Of a stretch of 43,690 nt of DNA, positions 33,001 through 40,718 are shown one piece after another. This DNA comes from Microseira sp003486305 (GTDB lineage Bacteria > Cyanobacteriota > Cyanobacteriia > Cyanobacteriales > Aerosakkonemataceae). The notes beneath the pieces are model-generated. The model had not been told where the DNA came from, did no database searches, and was given only the letters and a program-made list of their open reading frames with translations. The stretch's first letter is position 1. Each line of letters begins with the position of its first letter. The position numbers were made by a program, and so were the translations under genes. The DNA lies in assembly GCA_031969655.1 (NCBI GenBank), contig DALYJX010000026.1, positions 1 through 43,690 on the forward strand, in the 5' to 3' direction.

Positions 33001-34277
33001 TCACCACCAAATTTGTTCCAGGCATCCTCAAAAGTCAGGAATTCTGCTGGCAGCTTCTTGCTTGTAAGAGATTGATAAATTTCCTGCGCCTCAGTCCGAT
33101 TGAAGGTGAGTTCAACTCCAGAAAACTGAAGTTCAGCACCAGAAATACTGGCTCGACGAAAATCTTCTTCGCGAACCGTAACCAGAATACGAATGTTTCT
33201 GTGAGTAGATAATTGCTTGACTAACTCAGTCCAACCAATGTCATTGGGTGAAACATCCAAGTAAACGGCAATTGGTATACCAATTGCATCAGCTTGACCT
33301 GCTATAGCCGTCGCAATACTAAGAGCATGTTCTCTACTATCAATTAGTTGAACTTTAAATCGCCATTGGTCTGGAAAGAACTCGTGAAGATAGCGAAACG
33401 CTAAAGTAGTCTTGCCTTGACCAGAAGCCCCGTGGATAATAACGACTCTATTTTCTTCAAATTTATTAGCTATTTCTTGTAACTTTTTATGACGCAAGAC
33501 ATCAACTTGACCCAGAATATGCTCGTAACGAGCTGAAATCCCGCGATAAAATTCATCGGATAACTCATCTTTTACTTTAGCATCAATATCCTGCTCTTCC
33601 AGAGGCACGATCGCAGTAAACCACTCTTTGTGATGGGCAGCCCGTTCAGCTAAAAACCGCCCGACTTTGTTAATCCTATCAACCACATCACGCCGAGTTA
33701 TCTTGCGCTTGTTTTCGGCACAGATATACAGCCAATAATTTAATAGTTCAAAGGCCGACTCTGGATCTACACCCGTTAAAATCTCTTTGAGAAACCTATA
33801 CACACTCTCTGTTAGTGCAGCTTCCTTTACAGGAATTAACTGTATTTTCGCCAAGAGGCTATCTGCTTCTACCTCGGACAGAAAGTTGCGATCGCTGAGT
33901 TTTTTAGCTACAGTTTTTCGTTTATTATCATTTCCCCCACAAGCTTGGCGCATTTCCTGACCTATTTCGCCGAAACTAGCGATACTGATTTTCAAGTAAG
34001 AGTTGTTCTTCAACAGTTGGGCTACTCTGTAAAAGAAAGAATCGCTTTTGTCAGGATCAAAAGAGGAAAGTGCCAGATTTCCACTGTGTGCTTTTACTTG
34101 TACTACTTCTACTAAATTGTTACCAGCGTCAAAAATAGCTAGGTCTTCTTCACCTTCAGGCTGAAAAGTAAAGTTCGCGCTGTCATTGGATTCAAGTAGG
34201 CGCGAAAGTGTGTACAACGTTTGGAGGCGATAGCCACGATAGGCAGGCGTGGCATCAGATTGTGAGGCTACGGACAT
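30039..34277 (-). CDS. Cap4-like nuclease fused to a STAND NTPase (Avs-like antiphage candidate)
   Basis: A 1,412-residue protein. Residues ~10-220 resemble the DUF4297/Cap4 dsDNA endonuclease domain: AYRGYRLQTLYTLSRLLES, then EGEEDLAIFD (Asp-45/Asp-50 region) and LVEVVQVKAHSGNL (Glu-57 ... Gln-60-V-Lys-62), which is the D...E-x-QxK form of the PD-(D/E)XK site. Residues ~265-480 are a STAND-type NTPase with Walker A IIHGASGQGKTT (283-291) and a Walker B-like IAVYLDVSPND. The remaining ~900 residues are mostly helical with no recognised repeats and should be the sensor. In Avs-type defence such sensors bind conserved phage proteins, and oligomerisation then releases the nuclease. The start ATG 34277 directly precedes the nuclease; a promoter candidate lies at 34308-34337. 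Three small genes end 84 bases upstream on the same strand. Confidence 0.75.
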   Translation of the reverse strand: MSVASQSDATPAYRGYRLQTLYTLSRLLESNDSANFTFQPEGEEDLAIFDAGNNLVEVVQVKAHSGNLALSSFDPDKSDSFFYRVAQLLKNNSYLKISIASFGEIGQEMRQACGGNDNKRKTVAKKLSDRNFLSEVEADSLLAKIQLIPVKEAALTESVYRFLKEILTGVDPESAFELLNYWLYICAENKRKITRRDVVDRINKVGRFLAERAAHHKEWFTAIVPLEEQDIDAKVKDELSDEFYRGISARYEHILGQVDVLRHKKLQEIANKFEENRVVIIHGASGQGKTTLAFRYLHEFFPDQWRFKVQLIDSREHALSIATAIAGQADAIGIPIAVYLDVSPNDIGWTELVKQLSTHRNIRILVTVREEDFRRASISGAELQFSGVELTFNRTEAQEIYQSLTSKKLPAEFLTFEDAWNKFGGEGPLMEFVYLVTQGNSLRERLSQQVRRLEEEVRTGKLSDAEIELLRLASVASAFESQLQIKPLVKHLALTAPKRTFELFEKEYLLRLSADGSLIQGLHPIRSAILADLLIDPTFSPWSESASICLPFIFEGNVESFLLYAFSRHRSEIEPLLNSLASYQPKQWTAIAGVTRALIWLGIKEYTEANKQLIAEIYKEVGTGFIVVLDCDIADVTLGWGRSWLNNLGDMIPPKGRRRIEAFQARQTDKKQVFVRAETWLSSRTQKPTEPSSDADWSGMAETIFWIGHLGVFWPLAEWLSNAEIDRAIDALPIDILADLMLGLSYGYQESFSSWLEMNRSKLIKRFRKETQTVALEDDGQKLTAHFIIDIQQPNGSQSEDEGEAEITKNRLHEEAVQRCGLLRKLLPDRELYACQGYGHRLWLGELPFDETQKTGISKPYLPISWLLSVNSTFRGLALQPFRPKTWQEYTQLIFNLRQTVLQVIKQLEQGLEVYFRHSKNVQLIGKLIDAKKWDYCRHILRNQPLLPHCAVDEWGFVDELSSNSPSQDAKEKLPVVSNRSLLLKLYKPFLTDFGGYTRTLSNFFDQAIDAMVLNPALGKGLKDKGTQSQIIEIAKQNGIKPDVIPISNFNLSNTIQVVPKLHKKFRQLLAQFIDRNELESLDGKEQVVYRRVWNLWYLFTSQPDLRLKNPVQESANRFDNIKRGIRNNLKKELRNISSDKLRIQIVSEEVLWRQERTLWIKIDGENPVEVYNSLESVLNTIWQAFLEVKNNDLRHHIIDLNWPFVVIVPLVKGKSLNATAWHINLTVLLSNEKQLELKWWNLVPHPIPPDALREVGLTTWTDPLMEIANKLIASVSKLSILASHIRDFERLPDLDEQGQEQFQQYIQIIAVPTSEALQLVLDIEVKIVNYFREFSPSDYENRPNLATVVEALQALHNQVLPTSDFQAQVEMDLKGIVEWANRLEIGKQYAFIAYLFWVSDLLDKLEDDFQN

Positions 34278-34307
34278 ATGTATTGTCTGAAAATGCGAAT
34301 CCGCTTT

Positions 34308-34337
34308 AGAATATTTCTTATATTATGACACTATCAA
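34308..34337 (-). promoter_or_regulatory. Possible sigma-70 promoter for the Cap4-STAND gene
   Basis: On the minus strand TTGATA (34337-34332) and TATTCT (34313-34308) are separated by 18 bases, ending ~30 bases before the start codon. If real, the nuclease gene is transcribed independently of the trio upstream. Support is from sequence similarity only. Confidence 0.35.
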
Positions 34338-34361
34338 GATAGCATAGCTTTTAATTACTTC

Positions 34362-34589
34362 TCAAATACTCAAAGCAATCAAAGCCACAACAGCCACTAC
34401 AACCCTTATTGCATCAGGAAGATCAACTTTCGGACAAACCCCAATAGCGATAAGCGCCAACAAAAAAGCCCGAAATGGCGAAACGAATGCAAGAAATAAT
34501 GATAAAATTCCTACGCTCACCGTCAGTATCCAGCCACAAATCGCTTGAATAGTTTCCAGTGCCTTCATAAATCTACTGTCCTTATTCAT
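34362..34589 (-). CDS. Small two-span membrane protein (75 aa)
   Basis: ATG 34589 overlaps the previous gene's stop (ATGA) and has a GAGGA ribosome site eight bases upstream. The product MNKDSRFMKALETIQAICGW... has hydrophobic segments at ~20-45 (ILTVSVGILSLFLAFVSPF) and ~60-75 (VVVAVVALIALSI). No family recognised. It is the third gene of an overlapping minus-strand trio just upstream of the Cap4-STAND gene. Confidence 0.6.
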   Translation of the reverse strand: MNKDSRFMKALETIQAICGWILTVSVGILSLFLAFVSPFRAFLLALIAIGVCPKVDLPDAIRVVVAVVALIALSI

Positions 34590-34918
34590 TGTTGCTCCTC
34601 TACCCTTGGTTTTTTCACTCTCAACAGACAATACTCCGACACAACTTCCTTTCCCTTTTCCCTAGCAACTAACGATTGCTGGGCAGAAACTTTAGTGCAA
34701 TTAAAATTAGTCAAACTCTCCTCATTCCAAGTAACAATATTCCTCGCCAATTGCCCTTGAGAACTTTTCGCCCAGCGCAAAACTTCTGCATCATTCAGAG
34801 TCAATTTTTTCCCTGGTGCATACCCACCACCCAGCCACACCGGAACCGATAATCCTGCCAACACCCCAAACCCAATTGCTGCCATCAACAACCCCATCGC
34901 TGGTAGCATTAACCTCAA
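34586..34918 (-). CDS. Membrane-anchored small protein (110 aa)
   Basis: I chose the TTG at 34918, which overlaps the upstream stop (TTGA) and has AAGGAG nine bases before it; an ATG lies at 34909. One N-terminal membrane helix (MLPAMGLLMAAIGFGVLAGL) is followed by an ~85-residue soluble part (TLNDAEVLRWAKSSQGQLAR, SEYCLLRVKKP) predicted to face outside the cytoplasm or the thylakoid lumen. Unknown family. Its coupling to both neighbours implies the three proteins work in fixed ratio. Confidence 0.6.
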   Translation of the reverse strand: MRLMLPAMGLLMAAIGFGVLAGLSVPVWLGGGYAPGKKLTLNDAEVLRWAKSSQGQLARNIVTWNEESLTNFNCTKVSAQQSLVAREKGKEVVSEYCLLRVKKPRVEEQQ

Positions 34919-35145
34919 CCGACTTCGCTCCTTCGATTCGCAATGAGCAATTTAGCTTTTCTCAAAATAGCACCACTAAAGTCAAAACTGAGGGCAGAAC
35001 CCTCCAGATTAATACCACTGAGGTCAATACCTTTCATCAAACCTTGACGCGAATCACGGATATAAACCTTGGTAAAATCTCGCTCCCCAGCAGCATATCT
35101 CCTCAACAATTCTTCTACGGTAATTCTTTGTCTTTTGACCTTCAT
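34915..35145 (-). CDS. Short pentapeptide-repeat protein (76 aa)
   Basis: Begins MKVKRQRITVEELLRRYAAG, a basic helix common at the head of cyanobacterial pentapeptide proteins. The pentapeptide units follow: LMKGI DLSGI NLEGS ALSFD FSGAI LRKAK. Only about five or six units are present, so the right-handed helix is short. The stop overlaps the start of the next gene (TTGA). It opens the trio; the ankyrin gene ends 62 bases upstream on the same strand. Confidence 0.7.
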   Translation of the reverse strand: MKVKRQRITVEELLRRYAAGERDFTKVYIRDSRQGLMKGIDLSGINLEGSALSFDFSGAILRKAKLLIANRRSEVG

Positions 35146-35207
35146 TTTTCAGCACCATTACTCGATAACTGGTAGGGCGGGCTTTTACCCACCCAGCGCG
35201 AGCGACT

Positions 35208-37778
35208 TTAATCCCACCAGAAAAAGAGCTTGGAACTGGTTTGAAGGCTCTGAGCTAGCGCTTCTACTGAGCCGCAGCCTTGACTAACAATATCTGGACA
35301 AAAATCATACATTCGCTCAGCCAATTCTTGCGGATCTTGGATAGGTGTAAGGAAGTGACCTGCAAGGGTATCGTGTTCGATACAAGTTAGCACAAAAGGC
35401 TGTTTGGCTTCTAGTTGTTTGAGCCATTCCACTACATATCCCGGCCCAATGCCACAGTTACAACCATTTGTTTGATGCAGCGCGATCGCATCATACTTGT
35501 CAGTTGTTGGTAGGATACAGAGTTTCTCAGGCTCCTCTTTTGAGTACTTGGGTTCATAAACAAAACAACCCCGCTCTAAAAACTGCCTTTGCAGATCGAA
35601 AGTCTTGATTTCGCGGCGGCGCTTGCTATTAACGTGAACTTCAAACCAACCGGGAATATCATACACGAGAACGGGCGTGCTGCCACAAATTTGAGCGAGA
35701 TTTGCAACGGCTTCTTGAAATTTAGGGTTTTGAGCTGCTGCGGAAAAATCCGGTCGAGGCAGTTCCGCACCCCAACGCTCATCGTTGCCGTAATCCTCAT
35801 CGTCAGTAGAGTCATCTTGCTGCCAACGACTTTGCCAATTGAAATCGCCAGCATGTTGTTGGAGCAGTTCTAAAGCCGCACGCTGTCCGTATAGTTCGGC
35901 GATACCAAAGGCAGTTTCTCCATCATTTGTGCGAAGATCCACCCTAGCTCCAACATCCAGGAGATGTTGCATTACGCGCAAATATCCCTGGCTTGCAGCT
36001 GCACTTAATGCAGTGATAGAACATTTCGGTAAGTTAGGATCTGCTCCCGCTTTCAACAAGATTTTAATCGTTTCTAAAACTTGTTGTTCTGGCATTGGGC
36101 GACGTTCTCTAATTCCATCGTCTCTATACTCTCGATTGCCAAGTTGCTCATCTGTATCCTTTACCTCAATCCATTGAGTTGCTCCTGCTGCCAAAGCGAG
36201 AGCAGTTTCCCCAGATTTAGAAATCGCATTGACATCAACATCGCCTTCGAGGAGCAGTTTAATCAGTTGAAGATGGCATTTTTGGGCAGGACGGAACAAA
36301 ACTGTTTCATTCTGGAAATTTTTACAATTGACCTCTGCTCCTGTGTCGATTAATTCGCGTACAATATCGAGGTGCTGTTGTTCGCACGCTAGATGTAGAG
36401 CCGTATAACCGAGAGCATCTTTTGCATTCACTTCGGCGTGGCCTTCAAGCAGTGTCCTGGCGATCGCAAGATTCCCCTCTTTTGCTGCCAACATTAAAGG
36501 TGTTCTGCCGAGGCGATATCCCATGCTAACAATTGTTTCAGCACCAAATTCCTCAATCAACGTCCGAGGAATTTGAATCGGTTCTTCTCCAGCATCGCTA
36601 AGGTTAGGGTTAGCACCAAGAAGCAGTAGAGCCTGTACAACTTCTAAATGACCGCCAGCAACCGCTAACATTAACGGCGTGCTGTTCTTAGTCTTTCGTC
36701 GTCGATCTGGCACATTTGCATTTGCACCTCGCGAGAGCCATTGGCGCACTGCGGCAACATCTCCTTGTTCCGCAGCATTCAACAAGCATTCATCGGGACT
36801 AAACCTTGGCCCATCTACCCCGAATCGACGCAAAACTTCTAGCACTTGCGTATGTTCGTTTCTCACCGCCCAGTCATACGCCGATAGTCCTTCACCATCT
36901 TTACGGTGGGGGTTTGCACCCGCTTCCAGAAGCTCTGCCAAGGCGGCTGCATGACCGCAGCGTGCCGCTAGAATTGCCGGAGTGGTATCCACCGCGTTTT
37001 CCGGCTTTGTCGATTTGAGGCTGGCTGAGGACTGCTCAGCTTTCCCCAAAGCTGACATCGCTTCGGTTAAATCAGCTGCGGGCAGTTCTCCTGTTTCCAC
37101 AGCATCTAAAGCATCTAAAGCAGAGCCAACCACTTCTATCGCTTCAAAAGCAGTTTTTAATCCGGCGGCGGCTTGCTGCATAATTGCAAAGCGATTAATT
37201 GTGATATTGGGAACAAACGTATCCACTTCTGCACCTGCCGCCAGTAGCGCCCGAATCACTTCTGCTGAACCTTGGGCAGCTGCCATTGCAATCGGAGGAA
37301 CCCCACCAAATTCTGATTTAGGTTTGGGATCTGCACCCGCTGCAATTAGCTTGAGAGCGATATCGAAATGCCTTTTCTCAATCGCATCCAACAGCGGCGT
37401 GCTAATACTGCTACCTGCATCGACATCGGCACCGGCGGCAATCAGAAGTTCGGCAATTTCCCCATAGCCCCGACTTGCTGCAACCTGGATAGGAGTACCG
37501 CAGTAAGTTAAGACGTTAATATCTGCCCCTTTCTCTATCAAAACTCTAACGGTTTCAACTCGACCCATCATTGTTACCCAAACCAGAGAATGCGTTAGGG
37601 AAGGATCTTCGGCTCCCGCTTCAATCAACGCACATTTAATTTCATCCGCACCGTGAGGCACAAGCTCAAATGCCGTCCGATCGCCTTGCCTTGCATTCGG
37701 GTTGGCTCCGGCGGCGAGTAATTCCTGCACCCTGTGGAGGTTGCGAGATGCGATCGCTTCAATAAGCTCTTGTTCCAT
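35208..37778 (-). CDS. Ankyrin-repeat protein with a C-terminal DUF4253 domain
   Basis: From ATG 37778 (a TTG lies 15 bases earlier) the protein has ~856 residues. Around a dozen ankyrin units are visible (LHRVQELLAAGANPNARQGD, VETVRVLIEKGADINVLTYC, GYTALHLACEQQHLDIVREL). An Ala/Ser/Lys-rich spacer at ~215-260 splits the array. After an acidic linker (DDSTDDEDYGNDE) the last ~170 residues (SAAAQNPKFQEAVANLAQI, TTDKYDAIALHQTNGCNCGI, FVLTCIEHDTLAGHFL) match DUF4253. It is probably a cytoplasmic protein-binding scaffold with an unknown C-terminal activity. Same strand and direction as all genes from 40540 to 30039. Confidence 0.8.
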   Translation of the reverse strand: MEQELIEAIASRNLHRVQELLAAGANPNARQGDRTAFELVPHGADEIKCALIEAGAEDPSLTHSLVWVTMMGRVETVRVLIEKGADINVLTYCGTPIQVAASRGYGEIAELLIAAGADVDAGSSISTPLLDAIEKRHFDIALKLIAAGADPKPKSEFGGVPPIAMAAAQGSAEVIRALLAAGAEVDTFVPNITINRFAIMQQAAAGLKTAFEAIEVVGSALDALDAVETGELPAADLTEAMSALGKAEQSSASLKSTKPENAVDTTPAILAARCGHAAALAELLEAGANPHRKDGEGLSAYDWAVRNEHTQVLEVLRRFGVDGPRFSPDECLLNAAEQGDVAAVRQWLSRGANANVPDRRRKTKNSTPLMLAVAGGHLEVVQALLLLGANPNLSDAGEEPIQIPRTLIEEFGAETIVSMGYRLGRTPLMLAAKEGNLAIARTLLEGHAEVNAKDALGYTALHLACEQQHLDIVRELIDTGAEVNCKNFQNETVLFRPAQKCHLQLIKLLLEGDVDVNAISKSGETALALAAGATQWIEVKDTDEQLGNREYRDDGIRERRPMPEQQVLETIKILLKAGADPNLPKCSITALSAAASQGYLRVMQHLLDVGARVDLRTNDGETAFGIAELYGQRAALELLQQHAGDFNWQSRWQQDDSTDDEDYGNDERWGAELPRPDFSAAAQNPKFQEAVANLAQICGSTPVLVYDIPGWFEVHVNSKRRREIKTFDLQRQFLERGCFVYEPKYSKEEPEKLCILPTTDKYDAIALHQTNGCNCGIGPGYVVEWLKQLEAKQPFVLTCIEHDTLAGHFLTPIQDPQELAERMYDFCPDIVSQGCGSVEALAQSLQTSSKLFFWWD

Positions 37779-37857
37779 AAAGTGTTCCGACAAGCAAGCT
37801 GGTATGACTTACCTGCTAGTCTGCCCAAAACTGAAGCTAGTAGGAACAGGTGTTCTC

Positions 37858-37910
37858 TATCGCTAAAGCGGCAGCGCTGCACATCGCTTTTGTCAGATGT
37901 CTATCCGGCG
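37858..37910 (+). repeat. Dispersed repeat, copy 1
   Basis: TATCGCTAAAGCGGCAGCG followed by CTGCACATCGCTTTTGTCAG and ATGTCTATCCGGCG. A second copy in the same orientation lies at 40618-40674, sharing 23 consecutive identical bases (CTGCACATCG...CAGATG) and a similar head. Non-coding; it sits between the ankyrin and WD40 genes. Confidence 0.65.
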
Positions 37911-37931
37911 AGAGGCGTTTTTTTAGTCTTT

Positions 37932-39185
37932 TTAGGCCCAGACTTGAATCATGTCGTCAATACCAACAACCAGAAGTTGGCGATCGCGGCTCAACAATAA
38001 CGGTTGAATGTTGGTCGCATTCTCCGCCAATGAACAAATTTCTGCATTGGTTTCTAAGTCCCACACCAGCAAACCACCAGAATCTTTACAGCAAATTAGT
38101 ACTCGACCATCTGCACTCAGGACAGTTGGCGCTTTTCCCGGCAGTACGCAAAGTACTTCATCGGTATGAATATCCCAAACAGCAGCAACGTGGTTACGGC
38201 ATCCACTCGCTAGTACTTGCCCATTTGGACGCACCCCAAGGCAATCTGCAATCCACTCGCTGGATGTTTCGTAAGTACGAATTAGCTGCCAAGTTTGAGT
38301 ATCCCAAAGATGGTGGGAATCATTGTGGCGATCGCGTCCTTGACTTAGCAGCACTGTTTCATCAGGACTCAGTAGCAAAGATTCAACTCTTGAATAATGT
38401 CCTTGCAAACGTTGGCAAGGTTGTAGTCTAGCAACATCATTAGCATTAAATTCTTCATTGGTAATGTTTAGCTGATAGACACAGATCGGATCATCTCCAT
38501 CTCCGCTAGAAACTTTACCTCTTCCACCTGCAATTAAAGTGTAATCTGCTTTGATAGCTAAAGCAGTTGGCTCAGGAATACGGTAGTGGTACCCATGAAA
38601 ATTATCGAACTCATTTACCCCCTTTTTTAACTTATATCCCATCAATGTCCAATCGAAGTTGTAAATCAGATAGTTTCCATTTGAACTAACTACTACATGA
38701 ACGCCATCTTCCCAATTGCCTATTGTATAAGCATCTTTAAGTTTTCCATTATAGCAATCCCACAGATAGACCGTCGATTCTCGATCGGTATAGGTAATTA
38801 ATGTTTTTCCATCCGATAGCAGCGTTATGTAATCCAACTTATAATCGCACCTGTAAAGAAATGGAGTTAATTCAGGAGGGTTTATTCCATATAAAAACCA
38901 ATTCCAATATTGTTTTGTGTCAGGATGTTCACTATCTTCTGGAAGGAAGTGTAGGGTACAGAGCGGTTGCATATATTGATAGGGTAAATAATCCCATAAA
39001 GCCTGTTTAGCTTGTTCGCATTGGCTTTCCGTGAGTAGCCATTGCGCCGTTTCCCTAACCGAGCGAGCGGGATCGTCCAATGCCTGAATAATCAGTTGTA
39101 ATCCTGATATTCCATTTTCAAAAGCATCTAATAAAGCATCAATTCGTTGTTGCTCAATGCCTGATATGATACTTTCGTCCATCAT
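37932..39185 (-). CDS. WD40-repeat protein with a HEAT-like N-terminal helix region
   Basis: From ATG 39185 (GAGG site upstream; a GTG at 39269 is possible) the protein has 417 residues. The first ~70 residues, RIDALLDAFENGISGLQLII then QALDDPARSVRETAQWLL, look like a HEAT-type helical unit common in cyanobacterial WD40 proteins. The rest has about six to seven degenerate WD40 blades (STVYLWDCYNGK, HHLWDTQTW, AAVWDIHTDEVL, GLLVWDLETN, DDMIQVWA), enough for one propeller. No catalytic domain, so it is a likely adaptor. Its place between the ankyrin protein and the nucleotidyltransferase pair, in one strand direction, hints at a common locus. Confidence 0.75.
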   Translation of the reverse strand: MMDESIISGIEQQRIDALLDAFENGISGLQLIIQALDDPARSVRETAQWLLTESQCEQAKQALWDYLPYQYMQPLCTLHFLPEDSEHPDTKQYWNWFLYGINPPELTPFLYRCDYKLDYITLLSDGKTLITYTDRESTVYLWDCYNGKLKDAYTIGNWEDGVHVVVSSNGNYLIYNFDWTLMGYKLKKGVNEFDNFHGYHYRIPEPTALAIKADYTLIAGGRGKVSSGDGDDPICVYQLNITNEEFNANDVARLQPCQRLQGHYSRVESLLLSPDETVLLSQGRDRHNDSHHLWDTQTWQLIRTYETSSEWIADCLGVRPNGQVLASGCRNHVAAVWDIHTDEVLCVLPGKAPTVLSADGRVLICCKDSGGLLVWDLETNAEICSLAENATNIQPLLLSRDRQLLVVGIDDMIQVWA

Positions 39186-39318
39186 TTTTTGAGCCTCAAA
39201 TTTTTTTAATACACTATACTGAAAATTGGCATTCGCTTCCAGTGCTATCTTTATGACTTCCAAAACCACGATGAACCGATGCGTACATCATCTTTCCCTT
39301 GGTCGAAGAACACGATGA

Positions 39319-39332
39319 CGGACATGATATTA
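39319..39332. repeat. Half-site of the ATCATGTCCG palindrome family
   Basis: CGGACATGATATTA overlaps the TAA stop of the nucleotidyltransferase gene and repeats the end of the palindrome at 7561-7577. A weaker inverted partner (TACATCAT near 39278-39285) may be a degenerate other arm. Confidence 0.4.
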
Positions 39333-40031
39333 AAGGTCTTGTGACAACCGCGCCAGTCTTTCAAGAAGAGCCAGAACCAACCTGCCTCGACCAGCATTTC
39401 TAGCCACAGGCGAAAGAAAAGCGGGCGCGATTTCCCGAAGCATTTCTTGAGAAGATCTGAACCATTCTGATAAAAATGTCCTCACAACAATATCAGCATG
39501 TTGTACCTCTGCTTCTAAACGGGAACACCCATCCAACAACGCCACGATATCTTCAATATCCGCGCTGAAGTAAAAACTCCCCTGCCCTCTTCCGATGAAA
39601 GCCTCTATCTTTGATGCCAAAAGATAAGGCACTGAAAATATTTGGATAACCCTTCCACTCGGAAGTTGGTAAGGAATACAATTCGCAATTCCCGGCGCAT
39701 ACCAGCGATTAGAAAACCCCAACACCGACTCGTCGCACGGCATGACATCAACAGTAATATCCTCATACTGCCAGCGACACAGGGGCGCACCTGGTTCTCT
39801 ACTCTCTTGCAGTCCGAGATCTCGCAATAAGTCTGACAATCGATAATATTCAGCACGAGAGATAATTTCGACTACGCAATCTACATCATCTGTAGGTCGA
39901 ATATCGGGAGCAGAAGTATCGTCCAAGTAGAGAGCTATCGTTGCTCCTCCTGTAAACACAATCGTTTGAGGCACAGCCGCTAAAACTGCGGCGACCTTTT
40001 CGAGCATGTAAATTTGTTGCTGATTTATCAT
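39330..40031 (-). CDS. Nucleotidyltransferase of AbiEii/MenT-like type (toxin candidate)
   Basis: The 233-residue protein has the nucleotidyltransferase signature: FTGGATIALYLDD (~26-38) and RPTDDVDCVVEI (~45-56), giving the G-G...D-x-D catalytic pattern. A later segment FSVPYLLASKIEAFIGRG contains the usual Lys-containing helix, and SFYFSADIEDIVALLDG the third acidic element. This is the layout of AbiEii/AbiGii-type toxins and related enzymes that attach nucleotides to tRNA or protein. The start ATG overlaps the stop of the HTH gene before it (ATGA), as in AbiE-like toxin-antitoxin operons. The target is unknown. Confidence 0.75.
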   Translation of the reverse strand: MINQQQIYMLEKVAAVLAAVPQTIVFTGGATIALYLDDTSAPDIRPTDDVDCVVEIISRAEYYRLSDLLRDLGLQESREPGAPLCRWQYEDITVDVMPCDESVLGFSNRWYAPGIANCIPYQLPSGRVIQIFSVPYLLASKIEAFIGRGQGSFYFSADIEDIVALLDGCSRLEAEVQHADIVVRTFLSEWFRSSQEMLREIAPAFLSPVARNAGRGRLVLALLERLARLSQDL

Positions 40032-40540
40032 GCCGCAATTTTTTGTTCTAATTCCCTAATAGCAAGACGTTGTTCGCGCACTCGCCCTACCCGAATCGCG
40101 TCAATTAGACTCAGCAATACATACAGTTGGGGGTCGTTTTTCGCAGCTATTGGCACAGAACGGTACAGTGGCTCAATTGCTTGTCCCCTCACCTCCCCAG
40201 TAGGGTCAGGCCAGACGTAGGCATCTGTTGGGTTAACCACCAACAAGCTTTTCAAGGGTTCGGCAGAATGTGCAGTGGGAAGTCCCCGCGACAGGGAACC
40301 AGGTTGCCCTGGAAATACATACTTCAGCCCGTGAATCAGGAATTCGAGCAAAGCGTGCTTCAATACCTGGCGTTGGTCGCCATCATACAGGCGGCTGACC
40401 TCACATCTTTTCAAAGCAGCGTGAACTTCCGAGGCACTCATACCCAGACTGGATGCGAGCGTGCTGTACGTCCAGTCCCTATCCTGCCAACTGTGAACTT
40501 TAAGTAAAACAACGATATCTTGAGGTTTTAGCACTGGCAA
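40028..40540 (-). CDS. HTH protein, probable antitoxin/regulator partner of the nucleotidyltransferase
   Basis: A 170-residue protein starting at TTG 40540 (a GTG is two codons later; no ATG is near). The N-terminal 60 residues contain a winged helix: PQDIVVLLKVHSWQDRDWTY, STLASSLGMSASEVHAALKR. The rest is a ~100-residue domain (SRLYDGDQRQVLKHALLEFL, HGLKYVFPGQPGS) seen in uncharacterised regulators encoded beside nucleotidyltransferases. The stop is shared with the start of the next gene. It could bind the operator of its own operon and neutralise the toxin, by analogy with AbiEi. Confidence 0.7.
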   Translation of the reverse strand: MPVLKPQDIVVLLKVHSWQDRDWTYSTLASSLGMSASEVHAALKRCEVSRLYDGDQRQVLKHALLEFLIHGLKYVFPGQPGSLSRGLPTAHSAEPLKSLLVVNPTDAYVWPDPTGEVRGQAIEPLYRSVPIAAKNDPQLYVLLSLIDAIRVGRVREQRLAIRELEQKIAA

Positions 40541-40617
40541 GCACTTTTAGATCCGGCTGATGTTGAGCTTCAGATCTATTCTACATTCGCGAAGAGCAAA
40601 TAGCGAAGAATCCCACC

Positions 40618-40674
40618 TATCGCTTTAGCGGTAGGACTGCACATCGCTTTTGTCAGATGCCTATCTTTCTGGCG
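40618..40674 (+). repeat. Dispersed repeat, copy 2
   Basis: TATCGCTTTAGCGGTAGGAC then TGCACATCGCTTTTGTCAG and ATGCCTATCTTTCTGGCG. Same orientation as the copy at 37858-37910. Together they bracket the WD40 gene and the HTH/nucleotidyltransferase pair. Confidence 0.65.
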
Positions 40675-40718
40675 CGTTGACAAGCTAAAGGGTAACAACT
40701 TACTCATGGCTCAAGCCC

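Noticed and set aside
36982..37467. 161-codon open frame on the plus strand
   Set aside because: Antisense shadow of the ankyrin repeats; Ala/Ser-rich translation with periodicity inherited from the repeats.
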